DNA from: a virus
Virus record (IMG/VR): IMGVR_UViG_3300032820_000060
Coordinates: 1 to 32,837 of that record
DNA length: 32,837 bases
Direction: 5' to 3' (one strand)
The notes beneath the pieces were generated by a model. It saw only the letters and a list, made by a program, of their open reading frames with translations. It did not search any database and was not told where the DNA came from. Position numbers and translations under genes: made by a program. How positions within the stretch are numbered: position 1 is the first letter of the stretch; every line of letters starts with the position of its first letter. Below, in pieces: positions 26,105 through 32,837 of this stretch.

Positions 26105-28453
26105 TTATACCCCAAAGTTTGAATCGTATGTGTCTAATTCGTGTGTAACACCTTTTATAACTCTAACAACTCCGCCATCTCCATCAGAACCGACCCCATC
26201 AGAATCAAATTCTCTATCAAAATCTTTACCATTTCTATCTCTGGTATCATCTCCCCCACTACCATCTGTGTTAAATTCCCCATCTTCTTTAGTCTTAAAA
26301 TCCTTGCCCTGTCCTGCTTTTCTTTCACCACCACCTTCGTTTCCATCATTAAACCCACCCGACATATCAACAGGAGTAGATTTTTCTGCTGGCTGTGGTT
26401 TTTCTTCTCCCCCTCTCTCAAACAAGTCTACAGTAATGTGCTCTTGTGTCTCAAAAACTTCCCCCACAATACCGCGATTGGTTCTCCAGGCATCTATATT
26501 TTCAGTTGTATCCAAACCACCATCAGAAGAATCCAAATATTCCTTAACTACTCTATTTTTAAAAGTACCGATTCCTGTATCAGCGGTTCCAAATGCATCT
26601 GAAAACGGAAGAAAGTATGTCTTAGAATTTAGATGGTCATCATAATCAGTAGTGAATGATGAAGCATTTAGATTATTTTCTCCAGTAAAATAATATAACC
26701 GACTGACAATATTTTCAAAGGGATCACTATCAAAACCATCTATACCTATACTACCTAAACCGTAATCATAGGAAACAGAAGTGGCTGGTGGTGGCCCCAG
26801 TGAAATTAATTCAATAGATTCTATCGAAGACGATTGGTCGGTGAGGCTTAAATCAAAAGGGGCTGATACCCTTTCCTCTTTACCAAATAGCTTCATACCA
26901 GCTGGATGTAACATCCTAGAAACAGTCGCCGACCAGTTGTTCATTGGTGTCTGTGATTTGATCTCGTAGCTAAATTCTTGATAGTAATTACTGTCTCGTA
27001 ATTTCGCCTCACCGTCAAGTGTATTTATTAGAGATTCAAAAAAACTTTCTGTACTGGTAACACCTGTATTAAATCCTGCACTGTTTGCAATAAGAGCTCC
27101 TGTTCTTACAATAGTAGCCTCTGCTGTAGACTGTCCTCCTAAATAACCCATTTCTGGTATTTCTATTTCTTTGATATTTCCAAATCCTGATATGGTAACG
27201 ATTCCATTTTCATCTATAGGATTAAAACGATAATTCAATCCACCGTAGGGTATGGTCGCAACCCCCGACTCCACAAAAATCTGGGCTGGAATTTCTGACG
27301 CACTATATTTCTTTCTCAGTCTAATCGTAGTTATAGTAGTATTCGTATCCTTATCTATTACATCGACAAGTTCTGAATCACCCTGTCCATTAACCTGATA
27401 ATCACTCAACAACACACCACCCAAATCTTTAACCCAAAATCTACTACCATCAACTAATACGATAGTAGCAATAGCACCAGACTTCTGACCTGTTAAAATA
27501 TCTCCTGTCTGAATAGTAAGTCCAGATTCCAATTCATAAACCTCGTAAAAATCGTTAATCAAACTAACATTACCGCCACTAACATTTACAGTTACATTAG
27601 CATTAGTTAATGTATGAGGCTCTAACTCTTTAATCTTGACCTGAGAACCAAACGACCTTACTGAATCTGAACCACCCACGAAAGAAATGTTTATCAAATC
27701 GGTAGGAAGTAGTGCAGAATGACTTTGGTAAGTGAGTCCAGACAAACCCGGCAATAATGTAAAGGTGGTATCTGCCAGATCAATCGTATCACCAACAGAA
27801 AAAGTTCCCGTTACATCCTTAAGAGCTAACCTATAATAGTTACGATTGATGCCAGTATCAGATAACTTATGATAACTAGATCCAGAAATAACACCAGTTG
27901 CCCCGCTTCCAGTGGCAACAATCGTTTTTCCAACTATATCACTAAGATTAGAAGCACTCTGAATCCTAACATAAGTTCTTTCTACCCAGTTACTATCAGA
28001 GAGTTTAAAAATTCTATCTGAAGGATAGGTTAGTGATATAACTTCCTTAAATAAAAGGTTAAAAAGAAATTCAAAACTTTTTTCGTTTCCTCTATTTTCA
28101 TAAAAGTTTTTCATTAGACCCATAGAGGAGCGAATAGATGATAATTTCTGTACAGGAATCCCATCCATGTACTCACTAACAAACTTTGAAATCAGTTTGG
28201 CAGGAGTTTTTTGGAAATCTTGATAATCCTTTATTGAAGATAGTGCAGAGTAGCCCTGTCTATTTTCAACAGGTAGGGTATATTCGGATTCGTTTTCCAA
28301 AAACCCAACAGTTAAATCAGAAATATCACCAATAGTTATACTACTGGAAGATTCTAACCATTTATAATAACTGATTAGAAAATCCGACAAATCTCCACCC
28401 GCTAAAAAGGATGGGATTTGTGATTGTATAATAGGTGAAATATTAGAGTTCAT
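26105..28453 (-). CDS. Baseplate wedge protein in the gp7 position, with disordered charged tail
   Basis: The 782-residue product sits directly after gp6, where T4 has gene 7 (1032 residues). Residues 1-170 carry a pattern I recognise from structural proteins of marine T4-like phages: SFLAGGDLSDFLISYYKWLE, later RGNEKSFEFLFNLLFKE and YPSDRIFKLSDSNWVERTY. Beta-rich repeated modules follow (ATGSGATGVISGSS; GDILTGQKSGAIATIVLVDG; AEATIVRTGALI), each resembling small beta-barrel inserts. Residues about 684-782 are a Gly, Asp, Lys and Glu-rich tail (GKDFKTKEDGEF, GKDFDREFDSDGVGSDGDGG) that is probably disordered. The start has GAGGAGG inside the end of gp6. Role: wedge or neighbouring baseplate structure. 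Direct equivalence to T4 gp7 is not shown. Confidence 0.75.
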   Translation of the reverse strand: MNSNISPIIQSQIPSFLAGGDLSDFLISYYKWLESSSSITIGDISDLTVGFLENESEYTLPVENRQGYSALSSIKDYQDFQKTPAKLISKFVSEYMDGIPVQKLSSIRSSMGLMKNFYENRGNEKSFEFLFNLLFKEVISLTYPSDRIFKLSDSNWVERTYVRIQSASNLSDIVGKTIVATGSGATGVISGSSYHKLSDTGINRNYYRLALKDVTGTFSVGDTIDLADTTFTLLPGLSGLTYQSHSALLPTDLINISFVGGSDSVRSFGSQVKIKELEPHTLTNANVTVNVSGGNVSLINDFYEVYELESGLTIQTGDILTGQKSGAIATIVLVDGSRFWVKDLGGVLLSDYQVNGQGDSELVDVIDKDTNTTITTIRLRKKYSASEIPAQIFVESGVATIPYGGLNYRFNPIDENGIVTISGFGNIKEIEIPEMGYLGGQSTAEATIVRTGALIANSAGFNTGVTSTESFFESLINTLDGEAKLRDSNYYQEFSYEIKSQTPMNNWSATVSRMLHPAGMKLFGKEERVSAPFDLSLTDQSSSIESIELISLGPPPATSVSYDYGLGSIGIDGFDSDPFENIVSRLYYFTGENNLNASSFTTDYDDHLNSKTYFLPFSDAFGTADTGIGTFKNRVVKEYLDSSDGGLDTTENIDAWRTNRGIVGEVFETQEHITVDLFERGGEEKPQPAEKSTPVDMSGGFNDGNEGGGERKAGQGKDFKTKEDGEFNTDGSGGDDTRDRNGKDFDREFDSDGVGSDGDGGVVRVIKGVTHELDTYDSNFGV

Positions 28454-28454
28454 T

Positions 28455-30194
28455 CTATGCCCTCCTCATTACGACATCTATATCATTTTTGTCAATGACC
28501 ATCACTTGACCCTTGAGTAATTCTACATCTTTTTGGTCAATCGTAGATGTGAATGTAATGTCGCTAGTAGAAGTAATCTCAATAGGATTGATTTCCACCT
28601 TTCCATTATCTGATACAGTTCCGACTGCTGTCTTAACAACTTGACCATTCAAATCAACCAGATTCAAAACACCATCAGTCTCGACAAATTTCACATTAGA
28701 ATAAACAGGTGTAACAAAATAATCAGAAGAAACTGAATCCAGTGCTGTGTTGAAATTAAACTCCCAAGAATCTAACTGTCCAGATACAACCGAAGGTGTA
28801 ACCTTTTTGTATAAAGATAACTGAAGATAATTACTAACAATCGCAGAATCTGAATTATCTATACTTGTCGCTAAGGGAGAAAATCTGAAAGACTGTCCAA
28901 ACGAATCTAAGTTAACTTGTCCATAGTTATATATACTAGAAGAAACTTTATTCATAATAGATCCAGCTGGAATCAGTGCACTAGAAGAATCATAAAGAAC
29001 TTCGGTATTGACTTTCATATAAATAAAGTCTGGATCTACCACTTCTGGAATAATACCAATTACTTTATTTCTTTTTAACATATCTGTCTTAACCCATTCT
29101 TTTTCTGATTCAGTTAGTAGTGCGTTATCCTTTTTCCATATAGAAATAAAAACCTTACCATATGCAACAGGATCGTTTTCTTCGCCACCCCATGAAATAA
29201 CAGATTTCAAGTTAGGAAATTTATTTTGAGAAAGAGTAGTATAGTCATCACTAGTAACAGCTCTATTCTGACTCTGAAAGGATTTGGGTGCCATGTATCT
29301 AATCGACTCCAATGACTGTGGCTCTGAACCACCACTAGCAACAGAAGTAACCTGTATATCCTCCAGAACTGCAACAGTACTAGATTCTCTAATTTGAGAA
29401 ATGCCATTAGGCTCGTCTAAAGAGGAAACTAAATACCTTAATTCTACCAAACTTCCATCAGTTGGTTTGTAACCAGTTTCTACACCATCCCCAAACACAA
29501 CCTCAAACTGACCCGCTTCAACTTCATTCAAATAATACACTTTAGCCAAACTTGCTCCAGTTTGTAAAAGAGCAGTGATGTCTTCAAACTCATTGTATGT
29601 TACAAAAGTATTATCATCGGATGTATTTTCTGGTTTAACTCTTACCTCTAATGTAAACTTATCTACATTAGAATCTAGTAGGAATTTTTGATTTAAATTA
29701 TTACTATCAGAAATATACTCCCTAGTAACTTTAGAGCCCTCTTGACATGTAATAGACGCAGTCTGTCCGGGCTGGATTACATACTCGTCAATAGGGTAAA
29801 ATTTAAAAGTTTTAGATTCATCGTTCTCACCCTCAAATAATTTACTTGTTGATAAGGTGATTGGATTGCTATCATCTATATTCGTAGCATTAAAGGTTAT
29901 CTGTGCACATGTCGCAGAACGAGGTGTATATCCTAATTGCTTCGCTAAAGAAACAACAGATTCTCTCTTTACTGCACTATCCAAAAACATCTCATTAGCT
30001 AACATGTTCGTATAGTAGCCCATGTAATGTGTATTGTATGCTAAAACGTCTAATAAAGAAGAAAGAACGGAACCTTCAAAATTAAATCCACCATCCACCT
30101 TAAATAACGAATCATCCGAGCTCAAAAACTGTTTCAAATTCTCCTTTATTCCATCAAAATCTAGTTCAGTAACTCTTAGTTTATTGGTTAACAT
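28455..30194 (-). CDS. gp6: gp6-like baseplate wedge protein
   Basis: The 579-residue product (T4 gp6 is 660) begins MLTNKLRVTELDFDGIKENL and holds FEGSVLSSLLDVLAYNTHYM followed by ANEMFLDSAVKRESVVSLAK and LGYTPRSA. These are hallmark sequences of gp6 in T4-like phages of marine bacteria. The central part (residues about 180-420) fits a Baseplate_J-like region. In T4, gp6 dimers connect neighbouring wedges and form the continuous inner ring of the baseplate, and gp25 and gp53 contact it. The ATG overlaps the gp25 stop by one base (TAATG), and its ribosome binding site AGGAG lies within the final Arg codons of gp25, so translation is coupled. The stop is TAG. Confidence 0.93.
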   Translation of the reverse strand: MLTNKLRVTELDFDGIKENLKQFLSSDDSLFKVDGGFNFEGSVLSSLLDVLAYNTHYMGYYTNMLANEMFLDSAVKRESVVSLAKQLGYTPRSATCAQITFNATNIDDSNPITLSTSKLFEGENDESKTFKFYPIDEYVIQPGQTASITCQEGSKVTREYISDSNNLNQKFLLDSNVDKFTLEVRVKPENTSDDNTFVTYNEFEDITALLQTGASLAKVYYLNEVEAGQFEVVFGDGVETGYKPTDGSLVELRYLVSSLDEPNGISQIRESSTVAVLEDIQVTSVASGGSEPQSLESIRYMAPKSFQSQNRAVTSDDYTTLSQNKFPNLKSVISWGGEENDPVAYGKVFISIWKKDNALLTESEKEWVKTDMLKRNKVIGIIPEVVDPDFIYMKVNTEVLYDSSSALIPAGSIMNKVSSSIYNYGQVNLDSFGQSFRFSPLATSIDNSDSAIVSNYLQLSLYKKVTPSVVSGQLDSWEFNFNTALDSVSSDYFVTPVYSNVKFVETDGVLNLVDLNGQVVKTAVGTVSDNGKVEINPIEITSTSDITFTSTIDQKDVELLKGQVMVIDKNDIDVVMRRA

Positions 30195-30604
30195 TATCTT
30201 CTCCTCTCGATAAAAAATGATAGCTCCTGTACCTGTACAGGCTGAGGATTATTAACTAACGTGTAGATAACAGTAATCCCATATGAATTTTTTTCTTCGT
30301 CAGGAACAACAACCACACCCTCTAATAAAACTCTCGGTTCAAAAGTTGTTATTACATCCGAAATTGCCTTCTCCAACATCGTAACACTGACAGATGATAT
30401 TGGTTCAAACAAAAGATTATATATTCCAGAAGAAATTTCTGGGTGAAAAGGCTTTTCTTCGGTTTGTGTTAAGATTAAATTCTGTACACTTTGTTTAATA
30501 GAATCCTCACCCGAAATGGTTAACAGGTCTTTAGATATTGGATGTGTTTCAAAGCTATTTCTAATGTCCGTATATTTTCTTTGAGAAGGTGTTTTCAAGT
30601 TCAT
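30194..30604 (-). CDS. gp25: gp25-like baseplate wedge protein
   Basis: The 136-residue length is near that of T4 gp25 (132). The sequence shows KPFHPEISSGIYNLLFEP (residues 51-68) and the conserved EPR motif at residues 89-91 (TTFEPRV), which marks the GPW/gp25 family shared by T4, P2 W and the type VI secretion protein TssE. In T4, gp25 is at the wedge core and helps start sheath assembly; its old name as a lysozyme is not supported by structure. AGGAGG precedes the ATG in the 9-base gap. The order gp25-gp6 agrees with their physical contact in the baseplate. Confidence 0.95.
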   Translation of the reverse strand: MNLKTPSQRKYTDIRNSFETHPISKDLLTISGEDSIKQSVQNLILTQTEEKPFHPEISSGIYNLLFEPISSVSVTMLEKAISDVITTFEPRVLLEGVVVVPDEEKNSYGITVIYTLVNNPQPVQVQELSFFIERRR

Positions 30605-30613
30605 TATATCCTC

Positions 30614-31342
30614 CTACTTTATTAGTCTAATTAACAACACTAGATTATTATATAATAGAGAAATGGATTCTTTCAAAGTTGCATAACTATCCACTGCTGT
30701 TGTGTAATTATTTTTCGTCTTAGCCCAAACTGATAGTGCCAACTGTTTACTTCTAGTAACATTATCCACAATATCCTTCAACTGATAATATAGCTCTATC
30801 TGTTCTCTAAACTCTTCTTCTGCGGCACCAATCAATTTTTTCTTTAAGTATGCTTCTGCCGAGGAACGAAATCTTTCTTCTAAATCAAAAAAACCTCTTC
30901 GTGCAATATGTTGAGCGTATTCCACCCCTTTATTAATAGACTGAATTGTATCTGTAATGTTAGAGGCCCCAACTAATGCTGCATCCTGTAATTTCAAAAT
31001 CTGATTCTCAATACCCTGAGTGGAATTAATAATACTTTGAGTATTATCTAAAATTTCTGATAAATTTTCTGTATCAGTATCTAAACCACTCTGTTCCATC
31101 GGATCTTCCCCGATACTACCTGTTTGTATAAATTCCCCCAAGGCACCCACACCCTCAAGAGAAATATCTTCAATCTTAGTATCAGCCTCATTAAGTTTAA
31201 CACCAACCTCAGTACTGACTATATCATTAATATTGCTATAATTAATCACAGAACTGGAAACTGTTGAAGAAATTGTACTAGTCTTTCTCAAGCCCTCATT
31301 AATATCCTGTAACTTCTTATTAATTTTTTCATTCGATGCCAT
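30614..31342 (-). CDS. Helical coiled-coil virion-associated protein, 242 residues
   Basis: The start lies within the end of the gp5-like gene (14-base overlap, different frame), with GAGGT upstream, so translation is likely coupled. The sequence is mostly helical. It has an N-terminal polar segment, an acidic stretch at residues about 55-95, an amphipathic helix at about 90-135 (LSEILDNTQSIINSTQGIEN), a charged helix at about 147-190 (DLEERFRSSAEAYLKKKL) and a leucine-rich C-terminus (ISLLYNNLVLLIRLIK). No family is recognised. A helical protein encoded between the spike and gp25 could be a hub or wedge linker or an assembly factor; this is context only. Confidence 0.8.
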   Translation of the reverse strand: MASNEKINKKLQDINEGLRKTSTISSTVSSSVINYSNINDIVSTEVGVKLNEADTKIEDISLEGVGALGEFIQTGSIGEDPMEQSGLDTDTENLSEILDNTQSIINSTQGIENQILKLQDAALVGASNITDTIQSINKGVEYAQHIARRGFFDLEERFRSSAEAYLKKKLIGAAEEEFREQIELYYQLKDIVDNVTRSKQLALSVWAKTKNNYTTAVDSYATLKESISLLYNNLVLLIRLIK

Positions 31343-32492
31343 ATTTTGACCTCAACCCTTCAAGCCTAGTTGTCAGTTCTGATTCTAAGTCAGACCATCT
31401 CTCCAAATCATCCTCAAGTGTCTGTATTTCCGATTCAAACGATCTTATGGTTCCGATTAAAGCAGATAATTGTTCGATACTTTCATTCACTCCACTCATA
31501 GCAGTATTAACACCTGTACTCATACCCAAAGTTACTACATCATTTAACACAACTGGAACCACACCACTTGGAGATCCAACTGCCGCCCCCTGACCAATAG
31601 TAGCAGAAAAAGTATCTGCGGTAACATTCCTACCACTTACCGTTGTGCCCCCAACCTTAATCACCCCATTAACCTGTAAATTTCCTTCAATAGTAACAGT
31701 TGGTGCATTGAGTTTAACAAAATCACTATTAAGAACTACCTCGTCTGTGGAATTAACAGTAAGGGAAGTAGTGTTTTCTGTTTTGTTACCACTCACATCT
31801 TCAATAACACTACCATCTACTGATACATTCATGTTTTTATCAACAACCACATTCTTATTTTTGGTAATAAACTCATAATCATTACCTACTATTTTCGTTG
31901 TCTTATCACCATCTGGAGCAATTTCCAAGTAACTACCCGATCTATGAGCAACCGAAAGACTCTCACTGCCAGGAGTATCATTAACTTCTAAGATATGACC
32001 ACTCTCGGACTCTGATACATGGTTATAAGGATAGATTCTGGGTATATCACTATCATCACGCAAAGTTCCTTCAGTAACACCTCGTGCTAGTTTGGTAGTA
32101 TTTACATCCCCAATATCCGACTCTGCACCCACAGGTTTAGAAGGTTTAAAGGTATTTGTCTCTGGATCATTAAACCCTTCCAGTGGTTTGTTCTGGTTGA
32201 TATACCCAGCATCAATCATATGAGTCATGATAGGCTCTTGAGCACTCTCACCATCTCGAAAAAATCCCATTACCCATGTACCTTCTTTCACACTAGGTAT
32301 ACTGCCGGGAGTAGAATTAATGGGCATTGCAGGATAGGCCCAAGGCAAAGAATCTGTAGGAACCTCCGATCTATCTTCGGAATGAAATCCTAAAATCCTC
32401 ACTCGAGCTCGACCCAGTTCTAATGGATCTTGTCTATCTTCAACGACTCCCTGCCACCAGACGTATCCTGACAGGCCCATAAAATTCTGCAT
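31329..32492 (-). CDS. gp5: gp5-like baseplate hub spike without a lysozyme domain
   Basis: Residues 1-130 match the gp5 OB-fold: GYVWWQGVVEDRQDPLELGR (residues 9-28), ARVRILGFHSED, SLPWAYPAMP and a GTWVMGFFRDG segment. Residues about 195-300 show the short alternating repeats of the trimeric beta-helix needle (VVVDKNMNVSVDGSV, VTIEGNLQVNGVIKVGG). At 387 residues it lacks the lysozyme domain found in T4 gp5 (575 residues), as several marine T4-like gp5 proteins do. Residues about 335-383 are a predicted coiled coil (IEQLSALIGTIRSFESEIQT, then LEDDLERWSDLESEL), which T4 gp5 does not have. AAGGAA precedes the ATG. Role: membrane-puncturing needle under the hub. Confidence 0.9.
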   Translation of the reverse strand: MQNFMGLSGYVWWQGVVEDRQDPLELGRARVRILGFHSEDRSEVPTDSLPWAYPAMPINSTPGSIPSVKEGTWVMGFFRDGESAQEPIMTHMIDAGYINQNKPLEGFNDPETNTFKPSKPVGAESDIGDVNTTKLARGVTEGTLRDDSDIPRIYPYNHVSESESGHILEVNDTPGSESLSVAHRSGSYLEIAPDGDKTTKIVGNDYEFITKNKNVVVDKNMNVSVDGSVIEDVSGNKTENTTSLTVNSTDEVVLNSDFVKLNAPTVTIEGNLQVNGVIKVGGTTVSGRNVTADTFSATIGQGAAVGSPSGVVPVVLNDVVTLGMSTGVNTAMSGVNESIEQLSALIGTIRSFESEIQTLEDDLERWSDLESELTTRLEGLRSKYGIE

Positions 32493-32493
32493 A

Positions 32494-32837
32494 TTATATT
32501 CCTTGCGACCAAATGTGTCCTGTGTCTTTCGTTCTAGGGATATTATCCTTAATCCAATCCATCAATTGTGAATTGACTTCTTGCTCATCCTCAAACGGCT
32601 TTCCTTCCCGCTTCAATGTCAAGTAGGTGAATCCCTTAATAACATCAGTCTTAGTTCCATCAGGAAGCTCCCAAAAGACTGTCTGATCTCGATTGTTAAG
32701 GATAACATGAATCGACCCGTCAAGACCCGGCACCTGTTTTGACCTGATAATGTCATACATAGTATTAGCTGCACCTTCGTGTGTCTTGAGTAGAATCTTA
32801 TCATCTACCACACGTTCTCTGGTCTTGTTTGCGTGTA
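32494..32837 (-). CDS. Unrecognised protein, C-terminal part (runs off right edge)
   Basis: The frame stays open to the window edge. A GTG at 32811 could be a start but has no clear ribosome binding site, and the codons before it (HANKTRER) read on naturally, so the gene probably begins outside the window. The visible part is a mixed alpha/beta sequence: LNNRDQTVFWELPDGTKTDV, then KGFTYLTLKREGKPF and a C-terminal helix (VNSQLMDWIKDNIP). It does not resemble T4 gp53. It ends one base before gp5, so it belongs to the same operon and may be a hub-related or assembly protein. The function is unknown. Confidence 0.7.
   Translation of the reverse strand, partial: HANKTRERVVDDKILLKTHEGAANTMYDIIRSKQVPGLDGSIHVILNNRDQTVFWELPDGTKTDVIKGFTYLTLKREGKPFEDEQEVNSQLMDWIKDNIPRTKDTGHIWSQGI

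Noticed and set aside
26130-26645. Long plus-strand frames (171 and 153 residues, overlapping) opposite the wedge gene
   Set aside because: They lie antisense to the Gly/Asp-rich tail of a well-supported gene. Their Ser/Pro-rich content is what the complement of such codons gives, and they have no neighbours or start signals.
31329-32492. Tail lysozyme activity for the gp5-like protein
   Set aside because: The stretch between the OB-fold and the needle repeats is far too short for the T4-type lysozyme domain and shows none of its motifs.

Overview
The window reads as part of the late structural (tail and baseplate) operon of a T4-like myovirus with AT-rich DNA. All convincing genes lie on the minus strand, so the order of transcription runs from the right end to the left end. 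Recognisable T4-type baseplate genes are gp5 (central spike with an OB-fold), gp25, gp6, a wedge protein in the usual gp7 position, and gp8. They are joined by a DUF4815-type virion protein of the kind seen in marine cyanophages and their relatives. The gp6, gp8 and DUF4815 proteins look most like those of marine T4-like phages. The host cannot be read from this sequence.

Layout in transcription order (right to left). 32837-32494: 3' part of an unrecognised gene that runs off the window. 32492-31329: gp5-like spike without a lysozyme domain. 31342-30614: helical, coiled-coil-rich small virion protein. 30604-30194: gp25. 30194-28455: gp6. 28453-26105: wedge protein with a charged, disordered tail. 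26102-15918: a giant 3394-residue fibre-like protein made of three kinds of repeats. 15913-15906: a TATAAATA late-promoter motif in the only real intergenic gap. 15883-15077, 15062-13233 and 13218-7963: three unrecognised structural proteins (268, 609 and 1751 residues). 7951-6782: gp8. 6772-1337: the 1811-residue DUF4815 protein with C-terminal Ig-like domains. 1337-1170 and 1201-995: two very small overlapping genes with a strong RNA hairpin between their signals. 981 to beyond position 1: the N-terminal part of a repetitive tail fibre.

Genes are packed with gaps of about 1 to 15 bases or with overlaps (TAATG junctions at 30194 and 1337; a 14-base overlap at 31329-31342). Most have an AGGAG-type ribosome binding site inside the end of the preceding gene. 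No stretch longer than 300 bases lacks a gene. No tRNA, CRISPR, integrase, transposase or reverse transcriptase was seen.

The most unusual part is the 18-kb block at 7963-26102, inserted between the gp7-position wedge gene and gp8. It holds the giant repeat protein and three large unrecognised proteins. I infer that the block encodes a large host-recognition or baseplate-decoration apparatus. The giant protein begins with a 27-residue repeat arranged in a hidden period of three. It continues with about twelve cadherin-like (Big_9/tandem-95 type) domains and ends with about twelve Ig-like domains, six of which alternate as A-B pairs.
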